A DNA stretch of 64,000 nucleotides, from the NCBI RefSeq assembly GCF_014641555.1, contig NZ_BMHY01000007.1, positions 63,813 through 127,812 of the forward strand. The letters are read 5' to 3'. The stretch is from Paenibacillus radicis (ex Gao et al. 2016) (GTDB taxonomy: Bacteria > Bacillota > Bacilli > Paenibacillales > Paenibacillaceae). Position numbers and translations under genes: made by a program. Under the pieces are notes generated by a model, which searched no databases, was not told the origin of the DNA, and saw only the letters and a list, made by a program, of their open reading frames with translations. Position 1 is the first letter of the stretch. Every line of letters starts with the position of its first letter. Positions 1 to 8,628 of this stretch are shown piece after piece.

Positions 1-487
1 GATTGTGGAGCAGCATCCCGATGTTCGTCTGTTCATTGCGGGAGACGGGGCGATGCGGGAGGAATACAGCCGGCTCGTGGAAAGACTTCAGCTTTCCGAT
101 CACATCAAGCTGCTGGGAAGGGTGTCAAACGAGGTTCTGGTGGAATGGTATCAGGCAGCCGACTTTAGCATCGTGCCTACGATAACGTTGGAGGGATTTG
201 GGCTTGTCACCGTAGAATCGCTGTCCTGCGGCACTCCGGTGCTCGGTACGCCTTTTGGCGGAACAAGAGAGATTCTAAGCAAGCTGTCGACGGACCTATT
301 GTTCGAGGATGGATCGTCGGAGGCGATGAGCAAGACGATAACAGCGGCTTTGGAACAAAGACTGAGCTTGCCTTCCCGTGAACAATGCAGGGAGCATGTC
401 TTGCAGCATTACACATGGGATAGAGTGGCAGATGCCGTTACTCAAGTGTTCGAAGTTGAGCTGGAGAAAAGGAAGCGATTCCGTTAG
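1..487 (+). CDS. Glycosyltransferase family 4, C-terminal part (start outside window)
   Basis: The frame is already open at the left edge, so the start lies upstream; 161 C-terminal residues are visible. They form the nucleotide-sugar-binding Rossmann half of a GT-B fold glycosyltransferase: an H(I/L)KLLGRVS segment, then EGFGLVTVESLSCGTPVLGTP, which carries the family E-x7-E donor-binding motif (Glu of EGFG and Glu of VES). No signal peptide or membrane segment is visible, so it is probably cytoplasmic or membrane-peripheral. It is followed at 26 bp by another glycosyltransferase, so it belongs to a polysaccharide assembly cluster entering from the left. Sugar donor and acceptor cannot be read from the sequence. 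Confidence 0.85.
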   Translation, partial: IVEQHPDVRLFIAGDGAMREEYSRLVERLQLSDHIKLLGRVSNEVLVEWYQAADFSIVPTITLEGFGLVTVESLSCGTPVLGTPFGGTREILSKLSTDLLFEDGSSEAMSKTITAALEQRLSLPSREQCREHVLQHYTWDRVADAVTQVFEVELEKRKRFR

Positions 488-512
488 TTAGCCAATGGGA
501 GGTAGCTAGGCC

Positions 513-1379
513 ATGAGTATTCAACTCAGTATTTGCATTTGCACGAGAAATCGTCCCGAGGATTTGGAGAAGGCGCTGCTCTCGATCGAACAGTCCACCA
601 TACCCGCATTTGAAGTCATCGTATCTGATGACAGTACCGATCTTCGTACAAAGGATATGGTTGCGTCTAGCTTTCCGCAAACGGTGTTTATCGAAGGTCC
701 GAGAAAGGGACTTGGCCCGAACCGCAATCATGTGCTGCAGCGCGCAACCGGAACGCATCTTTTGTTTATGGATGATGACATGGAGCTGGGGACGGAATGC
801 ATCGCGCGGCTAGACAGAAGGCTGGAACAGGTGGAAGCGTCCCGCAGAGATAAGGTGATTCTGACCGGTATCGAATATGGCCGAAGCAACGATAAAGTGT
901 ATCCGAAGGATCAATCGTTTCTAGGGTTTCAGACCAAGCTGTACGACCGGTCGGAGGGGCTGAATACGCTAGTAATGGGGAGCGCGATTTTCCCTTGTGA
1001 ATTGTTTCAAACGGTTCGCTTTGATGAGCAATTGGTGTACGGGTATGACGAGGTCGATTTTTCGACGCGAGCTGTAAATAGCGGCTATGAAATTATATTG
1101 TGCGAGCAGGCCTTTATTAAGCATAACAGTTCTCCGGTCAATCGTGATTATTATAAACCGGTCATTGAAGCTTCCAGGTTTTACGTGACTTTCAAACGAT
1201 ATACGTACACCGAGAAGCTTCCCGTTAAAGGCTGGATGTTCTTATCGCTGGCTTGCTGTCACTTGCTGCTGAGCGACTTGAAGCATAAAGGGCTGCCGGG
1301 GCTTAAGGATGCGAGAAGAACGATGGGAACCTCTTTGACCTATATTCGGAATTACCGGCAAACCGAAGCCGGGCATTAA
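513..1379 (+). CDS. Glycosyltransferase family 2
   Basis: 288 residues. The N-terminus LSICICTRNRPEDLEKAL with EVIVSDDS is the GT-A (GT2) nucleotide-binding fold, and FMDDDME around residue 90 supplies the DxD-type metal and donor-sugar site. A later YGYDEVDFSTRA segment resembles the catalytic ED/DE region. The C-terminal hydrophobic stretch (GWMFLSLACCHLLLSDL) may associate with the membrane. It lies in a run of four same-strand glycosyltransferase genes, so it most likely adds one sugar of an exopolysaccharide or cell-wall glycan repeat. Specificity is unknown. Confidence 0.85.
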   Translation: MSIQLSICICTRNRPEDLEKALLSIEQSTIPAFEVIVSDDSTDLRTKDMVASSFPQTVFIEGPRKGLGPNRNHVLQRATGTHLLFMDDDMELGTECIARLDRRLEQVEASRRDKVILTGIEYGRSNDKVYPKDQSFLGFQTKLYDRSEGLNTLVMGSAIFPCELFQTVRFDEQLVYGYDEVDFSTRAVNSGYEIILCEQAFIKHNSSPVNRDYYKPVIEASRFYVTFKRYTYTEKLPVKGWMFLSLACCHLLLSDLKHKGLPGLKDARRTMGTSLTYIRNYRQTEAGH

Positions 1380-1414
1380 TTCATTGTGCACAAGGAAGAA
1401 AGGACGCGATACCG

Positions 1415-2623
1415 ATGAGAATCGCTCTATATAATCATACGAGCGAAGTGAGCGGCGCAGAAATTAATTTGCTGTTAACCGCAGCTTACATGCCGCAAAC
1501 TTCATTTGTACTGTATGCGCCGGAAGGCGAGCTGCTGGAGCGGGCTCGAAGCCAGGGGATGGAGACAGTTGCGCTGCCGGGCTATAGTGCGAGACTGTCG
1601 ATGAATCCGATTCGCTTGGTCAAAGGAGCGGCCGGTATGGCGCTTGCAGGCTGGCGATTTGCCTCTATGGTTAATAAAGCGCGGCCGGACGTGATTCATG
1701 CCAACTCGGTACGTGCCGGCATTATGGCGTCGATGTTTCGCTGGTACCACCGGATTCCGCTTGCTTGGCATCTTCACGACATGCCGCCGAAAGGAATCAT
1801 TGGCGGGCTAATCCGCTTGCTGGCGGCTGGTACGACACAGGCATTAATTGCGATCTCGCAGCCTGTGCTGGAGGGGATGAAGACCAGAGCGCTGGAGAAT
1901 CGCATCCATCTTGTTCATAATGGCGCGGTACTGAAAGAGCAGGATGAGCTTGCAAGAAGGTACAGCAAGAAGGAGCTCCGAGGCGAGCTTCAGACGCCAA
2001 TGGAAAGCGGGGTACTTGTCATTGTCGGGCAAATCACGCCGTGGAAGCGGCAGGAGGATGCGATTCAAGCGCTCCATGCTCTGCTTCTGGACAATCGCGA
2101 TCTCTATTTATGGATCGTGGGAGAACCGAAATTCCGTTCAGAGAATGAGGTTTATTTCGAACGGTTGAAGCTGCTTGTCTCTATTCTGCATATGGAAGAC
2201 CGTGTACGATTTACCGGTTTTCGCGAGGATATCGACGAGATTTGCAATGCTGCCGATATGCTGCTGCTATGCTCGGAGAATGAGCCCTTTGGGCGGGTCA
2301 TTATCGAAGCGATGGCGAAGGGGACGCCAGTCGTTGCGACAGACGGCGGCGGCGTATCGGATATTATTGAGCCTGGCATAAGCGGTTTGCTATATCCGGC
2401 AACGGATACGAAAGCTCTCGCCGCCAGTATTGGAAGCGTGTTGGACGATCGCAAGCTGCGGACTACGCTAAGCGTTAACGGCCGCAAGCGGATCGAAGCT
2501 TTCTTTTCCATTGAAGGGGCAGCCGAAAAGCTGGAGCATGTGTACGAAGACATCGCTCGAACAGGCCAGAGAACAGGTGTAAATGTGAAGCCGGTTGAAC
2601 GAGCGAGGGGGATTGCCAAATGA
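1415..2623 (+). CDS. Glycosyltransferase family 4 (GT-B)
   Basis: 402 residues, a full-length GT4 enzyme. The N-terminal half starts with an acceptor-binding Rossmann unit (IALYNHTSEVSGAEINL; DVIHANSVRAG). The C-terminal half has the donor-binding features: VIVGQITPWKRQEDAI, RVRFTGFREDI, and ENEPFGRVIIEAMAKGTPV with the E-x7-E motif. The ATG at 1415 follows an AAGGAAGAAAGG ribosome site. Its stop overlaps the next gene by four bases (ATGA), which indicates translational coupling. Inferred role: transfer of a sugar in surface polysaccharide synthesis at the cytoplasmic face of the membrane. Confidence 0.85.
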   Translation: MRIALYNHTSEVSGAEINLLLTAAYMPQTSFVLYAPEGELLERARSQGMETVALPGYSARLSMNPIRLVKGAAGMALAGWRFASMVNKARPDVIHANSVRAGIMASMFRWYHRIPLAWHLHDMPPKGIIGGLIRLLAAGTTQALIAISQPVLEGMKTRALENRIHLVHNGAVLKEQDELARRYSKKELRGELQTPMESGVLVIVGQITPWKRQEDAIQALHALLLDNRDLYLWIVGEPKFRSENEVYFERLKLLVSILHMEDRVRFTGFREDIDEICNAADMLLLCSENEPFGRVIIEAMAKGTPVVATDGGGVSDIIEPGISGLLYPATDTKALAASIGSVLDDRKLRTTLSVNGRKRIEAFFSIEGAAEKLEHVYEDIARTGQRTGVNVKPVERARGIAK

Positions 2624-3738
2624 ATAGTCCCAGAGTAGCCATTGTTCATGATTATTTGAATCAAATGGGCGGAGCGGAGCGGGTAGTGGGTGTGCTGCAC
2701 AAAATGTTTCCCGAGGCGCCGATCTACACGACGATCGTTGATCAGGATAAGCTGCTTCCGGAGCTGCGATCGGCATCAATCATTACGACATGGATGCAGA
2801 GGATTCCGCGGATAACGAGCAGCTTCAAGCTCTATTTCTGGCTTTATCCGCTTGCAGTCCGATCGATAAATGTTAGAAATTACGACATTATCGTCAGCTC
2901 CAGCAGCGCCTACGCCAAAGGGGTGCGCAAGTCGAGGGATAGCGTGCACGTCTGCTATTGCCATGCGCCGATGCGATTCGCCTGGGATTTCGACAGTTAT
3001 ATGGATCATACCCGGATGCCGAAGCCTTTGAAGGCGATAGCAAAAGCTTTTACGATGCCGCTGCGTGCATGGGACAAGGCGAATTCCAAGCGGGTGGACA
3101 GAGTGATCGCTAATTCCAACGTCGTTAAAGACCGGATTAAGCAGTATTACGGACTAGACGCAGCTGTCGTCTATCCTCCAGTCGATATAAGCCGCTTCTC
3201 CATTGCAACCGGGCAGCCGGATGATTACTTTCTTATCGTCTCCCGCCTAGCCTCCTACAAGCGTCTTGATATTGCAGTGGAGGCTTGCACGCGGTTGAAT
3301 AAGAAATTGCTCGTCATCGGAGATGGGGATGACCGGGAGCGGCTGGAGCAATTAGCAGGGCCAACTGTTTCCTTCCTGGGCCGAATAGACGATAAAGAGG
3401 TCGTTTCCCATATGCAGCGATGCAAAGCGCTGTTGTTTCCCGGTCTGGAGGATTTCGGCATTACTCCGCTGGAAGCCAATGCTTGCGGCCGGCCGGTTAT
3501 TGCATATCGCGGAGGCGGTGCGCTGGATACGATTGTGCCGGAACTTAACGGGATCTACTTCGATACGCAGACGACGGAGTCATTTGCCGAGGCACTGGAA
3601 AGCTTCGACAAGCATGTATGGAATGCGGATGCGATACGCGAACATGCGGAAAAATTCAATGAGCGCCTATTTACAGAGAAATTGCTCCATTTTGTAGATT
3701 TTACAATAAAAGAGCGAAAAAAAGATACAATTCGTTAA
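2620..3738 (+). CDS. Glycosyltransferase family 4, WbaZ-like
   Basis: 372 residues. The start VAIVHDYLNQMGGAERV and the internal YDIIVSSSSAYAKGVR...CYCHAPMRFAWD are typical of the mannosyltransferase-like (WbaZ/WbdC-type) GT4 group. The C-terminal half has LIVSRLASYKRLDIAVEA and GLEDFGITPLEANACGRPV, with an acidic residue and Glu in the E-x7-E donor-site position. The start overlaps the preceding gene (ATGA). Assigning mannose is only a family tendency. The gene ends 55 bp before the RiPP operon and just ahead of that operon's own promoter, so it closes the polysaccharide block. Confidence 0.83.
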   Translation: MNSPRVAIVHDYLNQMGGAERVVGVLHKMFPEAPIYTTIVDQDKLLPELRSASIITTWMQRIPRITSSFKLYFWLYPLAVRSINVRNYDIIVSSSSAYAKGVRKSRDSVHVCYCHAPMRFAWDFDSYMDHTRMPKPLKAIAKAFTMPLRAWDKANSKRVDRVIANSNVVKDRIKQYYGLDAAVVYPPVDISRFSIATGQPDDYFLIVSRLASYKRLDIAVEACTRLNKKLLVIGDGDDRERLEQLAGPTVSFLGRIDDKEVVSHMQRCKALLFPGLEDFGITPLEANACGRPVIAYRGGGALDTIVPELNGIYFDTQTTESFAEALESFDKHVWNADAIREHAEKFNERLFTEKLLHFVDFTIKERKKDTIR

Positions 3739-3754
3739 TTTTTTATGCTATAAT
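3724..3754 (+). promoter_or_regulatory. Promoter of the RiPP maturation operon, with GATACAA block
   Basis: A perfect extended -10 element, TGCTATAAT, lies at 3746-3754, without a good -35 hexamer at the usual distance. Just upstream is GATACAATTCGT (3724-3735). An almost identical block, GATACAAATCGT followed by TGCTATACT, precedes the precursor gene on the other strand at 8851-8823, so the two promoters look co-regulated. The promoter overlaps the alternative TTG start at 3754, which argues for the downstream ATG at 3793 as the real start. Confidence 0.7.
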
Positions 3755-3792
3755 TGCTACAATTAGTATCATTTAAGGGGGCGATTGCTCAG

Positions 3793-4740
3793 ATGATGGA
3801 TGGTCGTACAGGTATAGATAAGCGGCACTATCTGGCATTTGGACTGCGAATTGCTAGTGATTTTGAACTGCCGGAACTGCTGAGCGTTAATGAACCGGAT
3901 TTTGAACCGGATTTTATCGTGGAATGGGCGGATTTAACCGCTCTTCGCAATGAACTGGATCCGGATCGTCCCTTTGCGGTTAAGGGGAACGAGATGGTGC
4001 TCGGCTTGGATAAAGCGGCGACCTACCGGATAACGGGCGGCAGCCGTATTCAGATGATGCCGGCGGAAGGGGCCGATCCGCGGGATTATCGGATTTATTT
4101 GCTGGGCCTCGGTTTCGCGTTTGCATTGTTTCAGAGAGGAGCCATTCCGCTGCATGGCAGTGCCGTCGTTATCGAAGGAAGGGCTTACGCTTTCGTTGGG
4201 GAATGCGGTGCTGGCAAATCGACCTTGGCAGCAGCTTTTTTACGTCAGGGCTATAAGCTGCTAAGCGATGATATCGTTCCGGTTACGCTTGGAGCAGGGG
4301 AGAACGGCCCGGTCGCGCATCCGGGATTTCCGCAGCAGAAGCTGTGGCAGGAAAGCCTCGATTTTTTTCAAATGAATGCTGCGCATTTTAATCCCATCGG
4401 GGATGACTACGAGAAGTATGCCATACCGGTTGCAGATCAGTTTCACCAGGAGTCAATGCCTCTGGCTGCGCTATTCGAATTAGAGGCGGCAGAAGACAGC
4501 GAGACTGTCGAATTGAAGCCGCTATCCAAGCTGGAACGCATGCAGTTGCTCTATATGCACACTTATAGCGGTGCGTTGCTGACGAAGCTGGATTTAAGAC
4601 CCTGGCATTTCCAGATGTCTTCGACTATCGCATCACAGGTAGACTGCTACCGGTTGAAACGTCCGAAACACGGCTTTACAGCAGATTTGCTCGTGAATGA
4701 AATTTTAAATGTGGCGATGAAAGGAGAGCTGGTGCAATGA
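3793..4740 (+). CDS. HPr-kinase-like RiPP tailoring kinase (PadeK/ThcoK type)
   Basis: 315 residues from the ATG at 3793, chosen because AAGGGGG at 3775-3781 precedes it and the frame's earlier TTG lies inside the promoter. The fold is HPr kinase/phosphorylase-like: PLHGSAVVI near residues 119-127, P-loop GECGAGKST at about 136-144, and LLSDDIVPV near 156-164 with acidic residues for Mg-ATP. It lacks the N-terminal domain of true HprK. In paeninodin and related lasso clusters such kinases phosphorylate the precursor's C-terminal Ser. Here it heads an operon with B1, B2, nucleotidyltransferase and exporter. The local precursor (8629-8760) ends in Trp, so the target residue is unclear; Ser35 and several Thr are candidates. 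Confidence 0.82.
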   Translation: MMDGRTGIDKRHYLAFGLRIASDFELPELLSVNEPDFEPDFIVEWADLTALRNELDPDRPFAVKGNEMVLGLDKAATYRITGGSRIQMMPAEGADPRDYRIYLLGLGFAFALFQRGAIPLHGSAVVIEGRAYAFVGECGAGKSTLAAAFLRQGYKLLSDDIVPVTLGAGENGPVAHPGFPQQKLWQESLDFFQMNAAHFNPIGDDYEKYAIPVADQFHQESMPLAALFELEAAEDSETVELKPLSKLERMQLLYMHTYSGALLTKLDLRPWHFQMSSTIASQVDCYRLKRPKHGFTADLLVNEILNVAMKGELVQ

Positions 4741-5039
4741 CAACACCATCCGGTGTTTTTGCAGGTCAGACCGTAATACGAGCGGAGGGCTTTCTGGTCA
4801 GCGATATGGGCGGCGATAAAGTCATGATGAGTGTCTCGACCGGGAAATATTACAATTTAGGCCAGACGGGCGGGCGGATATGGGAGCTTCTGTCAGAGCC
4901 TTCTACGTTAGAAGGGCTGGTCGATGAATTGTGCACGGAGTATGAAATCGACCGTGAGGCTTGCGAGCGTCAAGTGACCGCCTTTCTGGCTCAATTGACA
5001 GAGCAAGGGCTCATTCAGATCCGGTCTGACGAAGCTTAG
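4737..5039 (+). CDS. PqqD-like RiPP recognition element (lasso B1 type)
   Basis: 100 residues, the normal size of a stand-alone PqqD-family leader-binding protein. Features: a strand-rich N-terminus (VSDMGGDKVMMSVSTGKYYNLG), the family-typical TGGRIWELLSEPSTLEGLVDEL and a C-terminal helix (CERQVTAFLAQLTEQGLI). These proteins form a winged-helix RiPP recognition element that binds the precursor leader and presents it to the B2 protease. The start overlaps the kinase stop (ATGA at 4737) and the next gene begins one base after its stop, so all three should be co-translated. The putative leader ligand is the WEAPELETLDVKMT segment of the precursor at 8629-8760. Confidence 0.87.
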   Translation: MTTPSGVFAGQTVIRAEGFLVSDMGGDKVMMSVSTGKYYNLGQTGGRIWELLSEPSTLEGLVDELCTEYEIDREACERQVTAFLAQLTEQGLIQIRSDEA

Positions 5040-5040
5040 C

Positions 5041-5511
5041 ATGGCGGGCAGGGTCAACAAATGGCTGGCGTCCGATCGCCGGACGAAGCTGCTGCTGCTG
5101 GAAGCCTACTGGTATTTGGGCTGGGCCCGGATCGTGAAAGCGATGCCGTTCTCGAAAGTAGCTCCCTCCCTTGGCGTAGCGATGGAAGAGACGGCTTACG
5201 TCTCCTCCCCCGATCATGAGGAGGCTGCTCGAATGATCTCATGGACGCTGCGCGTTATGAGCAGATATACGCTATGGGAGAGCAAGTGCATGGTAATGGC
5301 GATTGCCGGTATGAAAATGCTGGAGAAACGGGGCATTGAAAGTACGCTTTACCTGGGGACAAAAAAGGATGACAGCGGCAAAATGACCGCGCATGCGTGG
5401 CTCAGGGCGGGCGCCTTTTATGCAACGGGGGCGGAGATTATGAATGAATATACAGTTGTAGCCATGTTCGCCAACGATGCGACTGTGTTCAAAGGGGAGA
5501 GATTGGGATGA
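5041..5511 (+). CDS. Lasso-peptide-type leader peptidase B2 (transglutaminase-like)
   Basis: 156 residues, typical for the separate B2 protein. It carries the family block WESKCMVMAIAGMKML with the probable catalytic Cys83, GIESTLYLGTKKDDSG, and AHAWLRAG with the catalytic His near residue 118. In lasso pathways this cysteine protease, guided by B1, cuts the leader two residues after a conserved Thr. That rule predicts cleavage after Phe19 of the local precursor. The third triad residue (Asp) is not obvious after the HAW motif, where AGAFYATGAEIMNEY follows. Its presence without a lasso cyclase in the window is the notable point. Confidence 0.86.
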   Translation: MAGRVNKWLASDRRTKLLLLEAYWYLGWARIVKAMPFSKVAPSLGVAMEETAYVSSPDHEEAARMISWTLRVMSRYTLWESKCMVMAIAGMKMLEKRGIESTLYLGTKKDDSGKMTAHAWLRAGAFYATGAEIMNEYTVVAMFANDATVFKGERLG

Positions 5512-6692
5512 GCAGCCCGAATGCGCTCGACAAGCGTTCCTTTTCGAAGGAATTTAATATGCTGCTGTTACTGTTGCAGAGCGACAGAACCGTTACCTTT
5601 GAAGAGGCGTGGGAGCAGTCGCAGCAAATAGACTGGAATGAGTTTTTATTCTATGTCGGCTATCATCACGTCAATCCGGTTGTATATCCTCTGCTCAAGC
5701 GGCTGAATGACGAGCGGCAATTTGTTCCTCCGGCCATTATGCAGAAGATGAGTCATCGTTTTATGAAAAATACATATGAAATGCTTCATCTGCGCGGAGA
5801 AATGGAGCGTGTCGTACAGCTTCTGGAAGGAAAGGGCATACGTTCGCTAATGCTGAAGGGCCCGACGCTGGCCGCTCTTCTTTATGGCGATATATCGGGA
5901 CGAACGTCCAAGGATCTCGACATTCTTGTATCGAAGGCGGACATGAAGCTTACGGAAAAGCTGCTGATGGAGGAGGGCTACCGTCTCAGCGAGGATACGC
6001 CGCTGCTGCTTAATAATACGGAGCGCAAAACCCATCATCTCTCTTATTTTCATTATGAGAAAGGGATTGAAATCGAGCTGCATTGGCGGCTGAATCCCGA
6101 TACGGTGAAGGAGCCGGATTTCGAGGCATTATGGGCCAGGAGGCAAGTAAGCACTCTGCACCCTTCGGTTCATTCGCTGGGCAATGAGGATTTGTTTCTT
6201 TACCTCGTGCTTCATGGAACGAGACATGGCTGGTCCTGCTTGCGCTGGCTGCTCGATATCGATCGTATCGTCGCCAAACCGCTGGAACGGGATACAATAC
6301 AGCAACTGCTGCAGACCTATCGCGGCCGCGACCTGATCGGCCTTGCGTTCGTGCTTGCTCAAGGTTTGCTTGGGACGAAGCTGCCGGATGCTCTAGCGTC
6401 ATTGTCTGCCTCTAACAAGGGGGAGAAGCTTGCTCCCTATGTGCTGATCTTTATGCGGGAGAGGGCGATCCTGCATCCCAAACCGGAGAAGCGGGACATT
6501 GCGATTTATTACAACCGCTATATGCTGGCTACGATGCCGTTCAGTCAGAAGGGGCTTTACTTGCTAAATAAGATTTATCCAAGCTCCTGGGATGCAGAGG
6601 TTCTGCCGCTTCCCAAAGCGCTCCATTTTCTCTATTTTCCGCTCCGCCCGTTTCTGTGGATATGGAGGCAAGTGAAGCGGCAGTCCATTTAA
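5508..6692 (+). CDS. Nucleotidyltransferase family protein (NTP_transf_5-like)
   Basis: 394 residues. Residues about 114-141 hold the nucleotidyltransferase signature: LMLKGPTLAALLYGD followed by SKDLDILV, with Asp136 and Asp138 as the likely metal ligands. The rest is helical with no further motif recognised. In kinase-containing lasso clusters such as pseudomycoidin, a homologue of this protein helps decorate the phosphorylated peptide with hexose. By context it may add a nucleotide or sugar-phosphate to the kinase product here. It overlaps B2 by four bases and ends 15 bp before the exporter gene. The neighbouring glycosyltransferase cluster is suggestive, but no link is shown. Confidence 0.78.
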   Translation: MSSPNALDKRSFSKEFNMLLLLLQSDRTVTFEEAWEQSQQIDWNEFLFYVGYHHVNPVVYPLLKRLNDERQFVPPAIMQKMSHRFMKNTYEMLHLRGEMERVVQLLEGKGIRSLMLKGPTLAALLYGDISGRTSKDLDILVSKADMKLTEKLLMEEGYRLSEDTPLLLNNTERKTHHLSYFHYEKGIEIELHWRLNPDTVKEPDFEALWARRQVSTLHPSVHSLGNEDLFLYLVLHGTRHGWSCLRWLLDIDRIVAKPLERDTIQQLLQTYRGRDLIGLAFVLAQGLLGTKLPDALASLSASNKGEKLAPYVLIFMRERAILHPKPEKRDIAIYYNRYMLATMPFSQKGLYLLNKIYPSSWDAEVLPLPKALHFLYFPLRPFLWIWRQVKRQSI

Positions 6693-6707
6693 GGAGGCTT
6701 TTCCAAC

Positions 6708-8516
6708 GTGAAGGCAATGCGCATCCTATTGAAAAAGCTGTACGCTGTAGCCGGCAGCAAGGTGCTGCTGCATCTGACGCTTATGCTGCTGGTCAGCTGT
6801 CTGGAAGGCATCGGCATTTTTTTGATCATTCCACTGCTTAGCATTATTGGTGCTTTCGATATGAATGTCGATGCGGTGCCGTTCGTCGGTTCGGCAATGA
6901 AGGCTTTGGAAGAATTGAAGATCCCGTTGAATTTGCCGATCGTGCTGGCGGCTTACATTTTGCTCGTCGGAGGACAGGCGCTGCTGCAGCGAAATCAGAC
7001 GGTTCTTTCTGAAAAAATATCGCAGAAATATGTGAAAAGCTTGCGGGTCGAGACACATCGCTCCCTCCTGAGGGCGAAATGGGAGTTTTTTCTGAAACGG
7101 AGAAAATCCGATTTCAACCAGATGCTGTCTACGGAATTGAACCGGGTAAGCCGGGGCATCGATTTGTTTCTGATGTTAATTTCCTCTGTGGCGTTCACGG
7201 TCATTCAGATCGGCTTCGCCATGTGGCTCTCGTTCCAGCTGACGGCCATCATCATCGCAAGCGGCCTCGTGCTCTCGCTTGTATCCCGCAGATTTATTCG
7301 CAAGTCGGCACAATACGGGCAAGAGTCCTCCCGGCTGTTTAAAAGCTATTTCGCTGGCTTGAACGACCATTTCGGCGGAATGAAGGATATTAAGAGCAAT
7401 CAGCTCGAAAGCTCCCATATTTCATGGTTTCAGACACTGGCGGGAAAGATCGAAACCAACTATTTGCGCGCTTATCGGCTGTATGCGAATTCGCAGCTGC
7501 TCTACCGGGTTTCCTCTGTGCTGCTGATCGCCGTATTCGTCTATTTCTCCATAACGTTTCTTCATGTGGCTGCGGAACAGCTGCTGCTCATCGTCCTGAT
7601 CTTCACGAGGCTGTGGCCGAGGTTTATCTCGATTCAGTCCAGCCTGGAACGTCTGGTGTCGGAAATGTCTGCCTTTGAGTCGCTGACTACCTTGCAGCAG
7701 GAAAGCGACGAGGCACGGGAAGCCGATGAATCGCTGGATGACGAGGCGATCGCTCCACTTCGGGTGGAGGGAAGCATTGCATGCAGCGGGATCCACTATT
7801 GCTATGACGGCTCAGAAGGAGCGGAAGAATCGGAAGTTCACTACGCTCTGAAAAACATTAATATTAGCATTCCTGCCAATCAGATGACGGCGATCGTCGG
7901 CAAATCGGGTGCGGGGAAAAGCACACTGGTCGATTTGTTGATGGGGCTGATCAAACCGATTTCCGGTAAAGTGCTGGTTGACGGAAAAGAACTGACAGAT
8001 GAGCGTTTGTACGGACTCAGGCAGTCTATCGGTTATGTGGCGCAGGATCCCTTTCTGTTTCATGGCAGCTTGCGCGATAATTTGAAGCTGGTTGTCCCGG
8101 AGGCAACGGACGAGCAGATGTGGGAGGCCTTGTCTTTCTCGGCGTCCGAGCAATTTGTCCGAAATTTGCCGCAGGGGCTGGATACGATTGTGGGAGACCG
8201 CGGAGTGAAGCTTTCCGGCGGAGAGCGGCAGCGCATTGTGCTGGCGAGGGCGATACTGCGTAAACCTTCCATTCTGGTGCTGGATGAGGCAACGAGTGCG
8301 CTGGATAATGAGAACGAATTGCGGATCAAAGAGGCGCTTGAGCGGCTTAAAGGGAAGATGACCATTATCGTCATTGCTCACCGGTTGTCGACGATTCGTA
8401 ATGCTAACCAGGTTATCGTGCTGGAAGACGGGGAAATCGTTCAGCAGGGCGGGTATGCACAGCTCTCTTCTGAACCGCGGGGCGTGTTCCAAAGGCTTTT
8501 GGCGAACCAGTCTTAA
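6708..8516 (+). CDS. Peptide ABC exporter, fused permease-ATPase (lasso D type)
   Basis: 602 residues starting at a GTG ten bases after AGGAGG. The N-terminal ~330 residues contain about six membrane helices (LMLLVSCLEGIGIFLIIPLLSII, IVLAAYILLVGG, LFLMLISSVAFTVIQIGFAMWL and others). The C-terminal ATPase has Walker A GKSGAGKST near residue 400, signature LSGGERQR near 505 and Walker B ILVLDEATSALD near 525. It functions as a homodimer. There is no N-terminal C39 peptidase domain, which fits leader removal by B2. As the last gene of the operon it probably exports the mature peptide and gives self-immunity. Confidence 0.86.
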   Translation: MKAMRILLKKLYAVAGSKVLLHLTLMLLVSCLEGIGIFLIIPLLSIIGAFDMNVDAVPFVGSAMKALEELKIPLNLPIVLAAYILLVGGQALLQRNQTVLSEKISQKYVKSLRVETHRSLLRAKWEFFLKRRKSDFNQMLSTELNRVSRGIDLFLMLISSVAFTVIQIGFAMWLSFQLTAIIIASGLVLSLVSRRFIRKSAQYGQESSRLFKSYFAGLNDHFGGMKDIKSNQLESSHISWFQTLAGKIETNYLRAYRLYANSQLLYRVSSVLLIAVFVYFSITFLHVAAEQLLLIVLIFTRLWPRFISIQSSLERLVSEMSAFESLTTLQQESDEAREADESLDDEAIAPLRVEGSIACSGIHYCYDGSEGAEESEVHYALKNINISIPANQMTAIVGKSGAGKSTLVDLLMGLIKPISGKVLVDGKELTDERLYGLRQSIGYVAQDPFLFHGSLRDNLKLVVPEATDEQMWEALSFSASEQFVRNLPQGLDTIVGDRGVKLSGGERQRIVLARAILRKPSILVLDEATSALDNENELRIKEALERLKGKMTIIVIAHRLSTIRNANQVIVLEDGEIVQQGGYAQLSSEPRGVFQRLLANQS

Positions 8517-8523
8517 GAGCAGG

Positions 8524-8559
8524 GCATTGCAGGCTTGTAGCCTCCAATGCTTTTTTTTT
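8524..8559 (+). terminator. Intrinsic terminator of the RiPP operon
   Basis: GCATTGCAGGCT (8524-8535) pairs with AGCCTCCAATGC (8539-8550) around a three-base loop with one C-C mismatch, followed by nine T (8551-8559). It lies seven bases after the exporter stop codon. Confidence 0.9.
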
Positions 8560-8570
8560 ATTTACGAGAC

Positions 8571-8614
8571 AAAAAATAAACCCTGGTTCCTCTCTGAGGA
8601 GGAATAGGGTTTAC
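8571..8614 (-). terminator. Intrinsic terminator of the precursor gene
   Basis: On the minus strand AAACCCTATTCCTC pairs with GAGGAACCAGGGTTT (small bulge), followed by ATTTTTT. It lies 15 bases after the precursor stop codon and back to back with the operon terminator at 8524-8559. The two transcripts converge and each has its own terminator. Confidence 0.85.
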
Positions 8615-8628
8615 TTTTACGCTTTTTA

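Noticed and set aside
1..3738. Glycosyltransferases as tailoring enzymes of the RiPP
   Set aside because: They lie upstream of the RiPP operon's own promoter and look like a polysaccharide cluster. A link cannot be excluded, but nothing in the sequence supports it.
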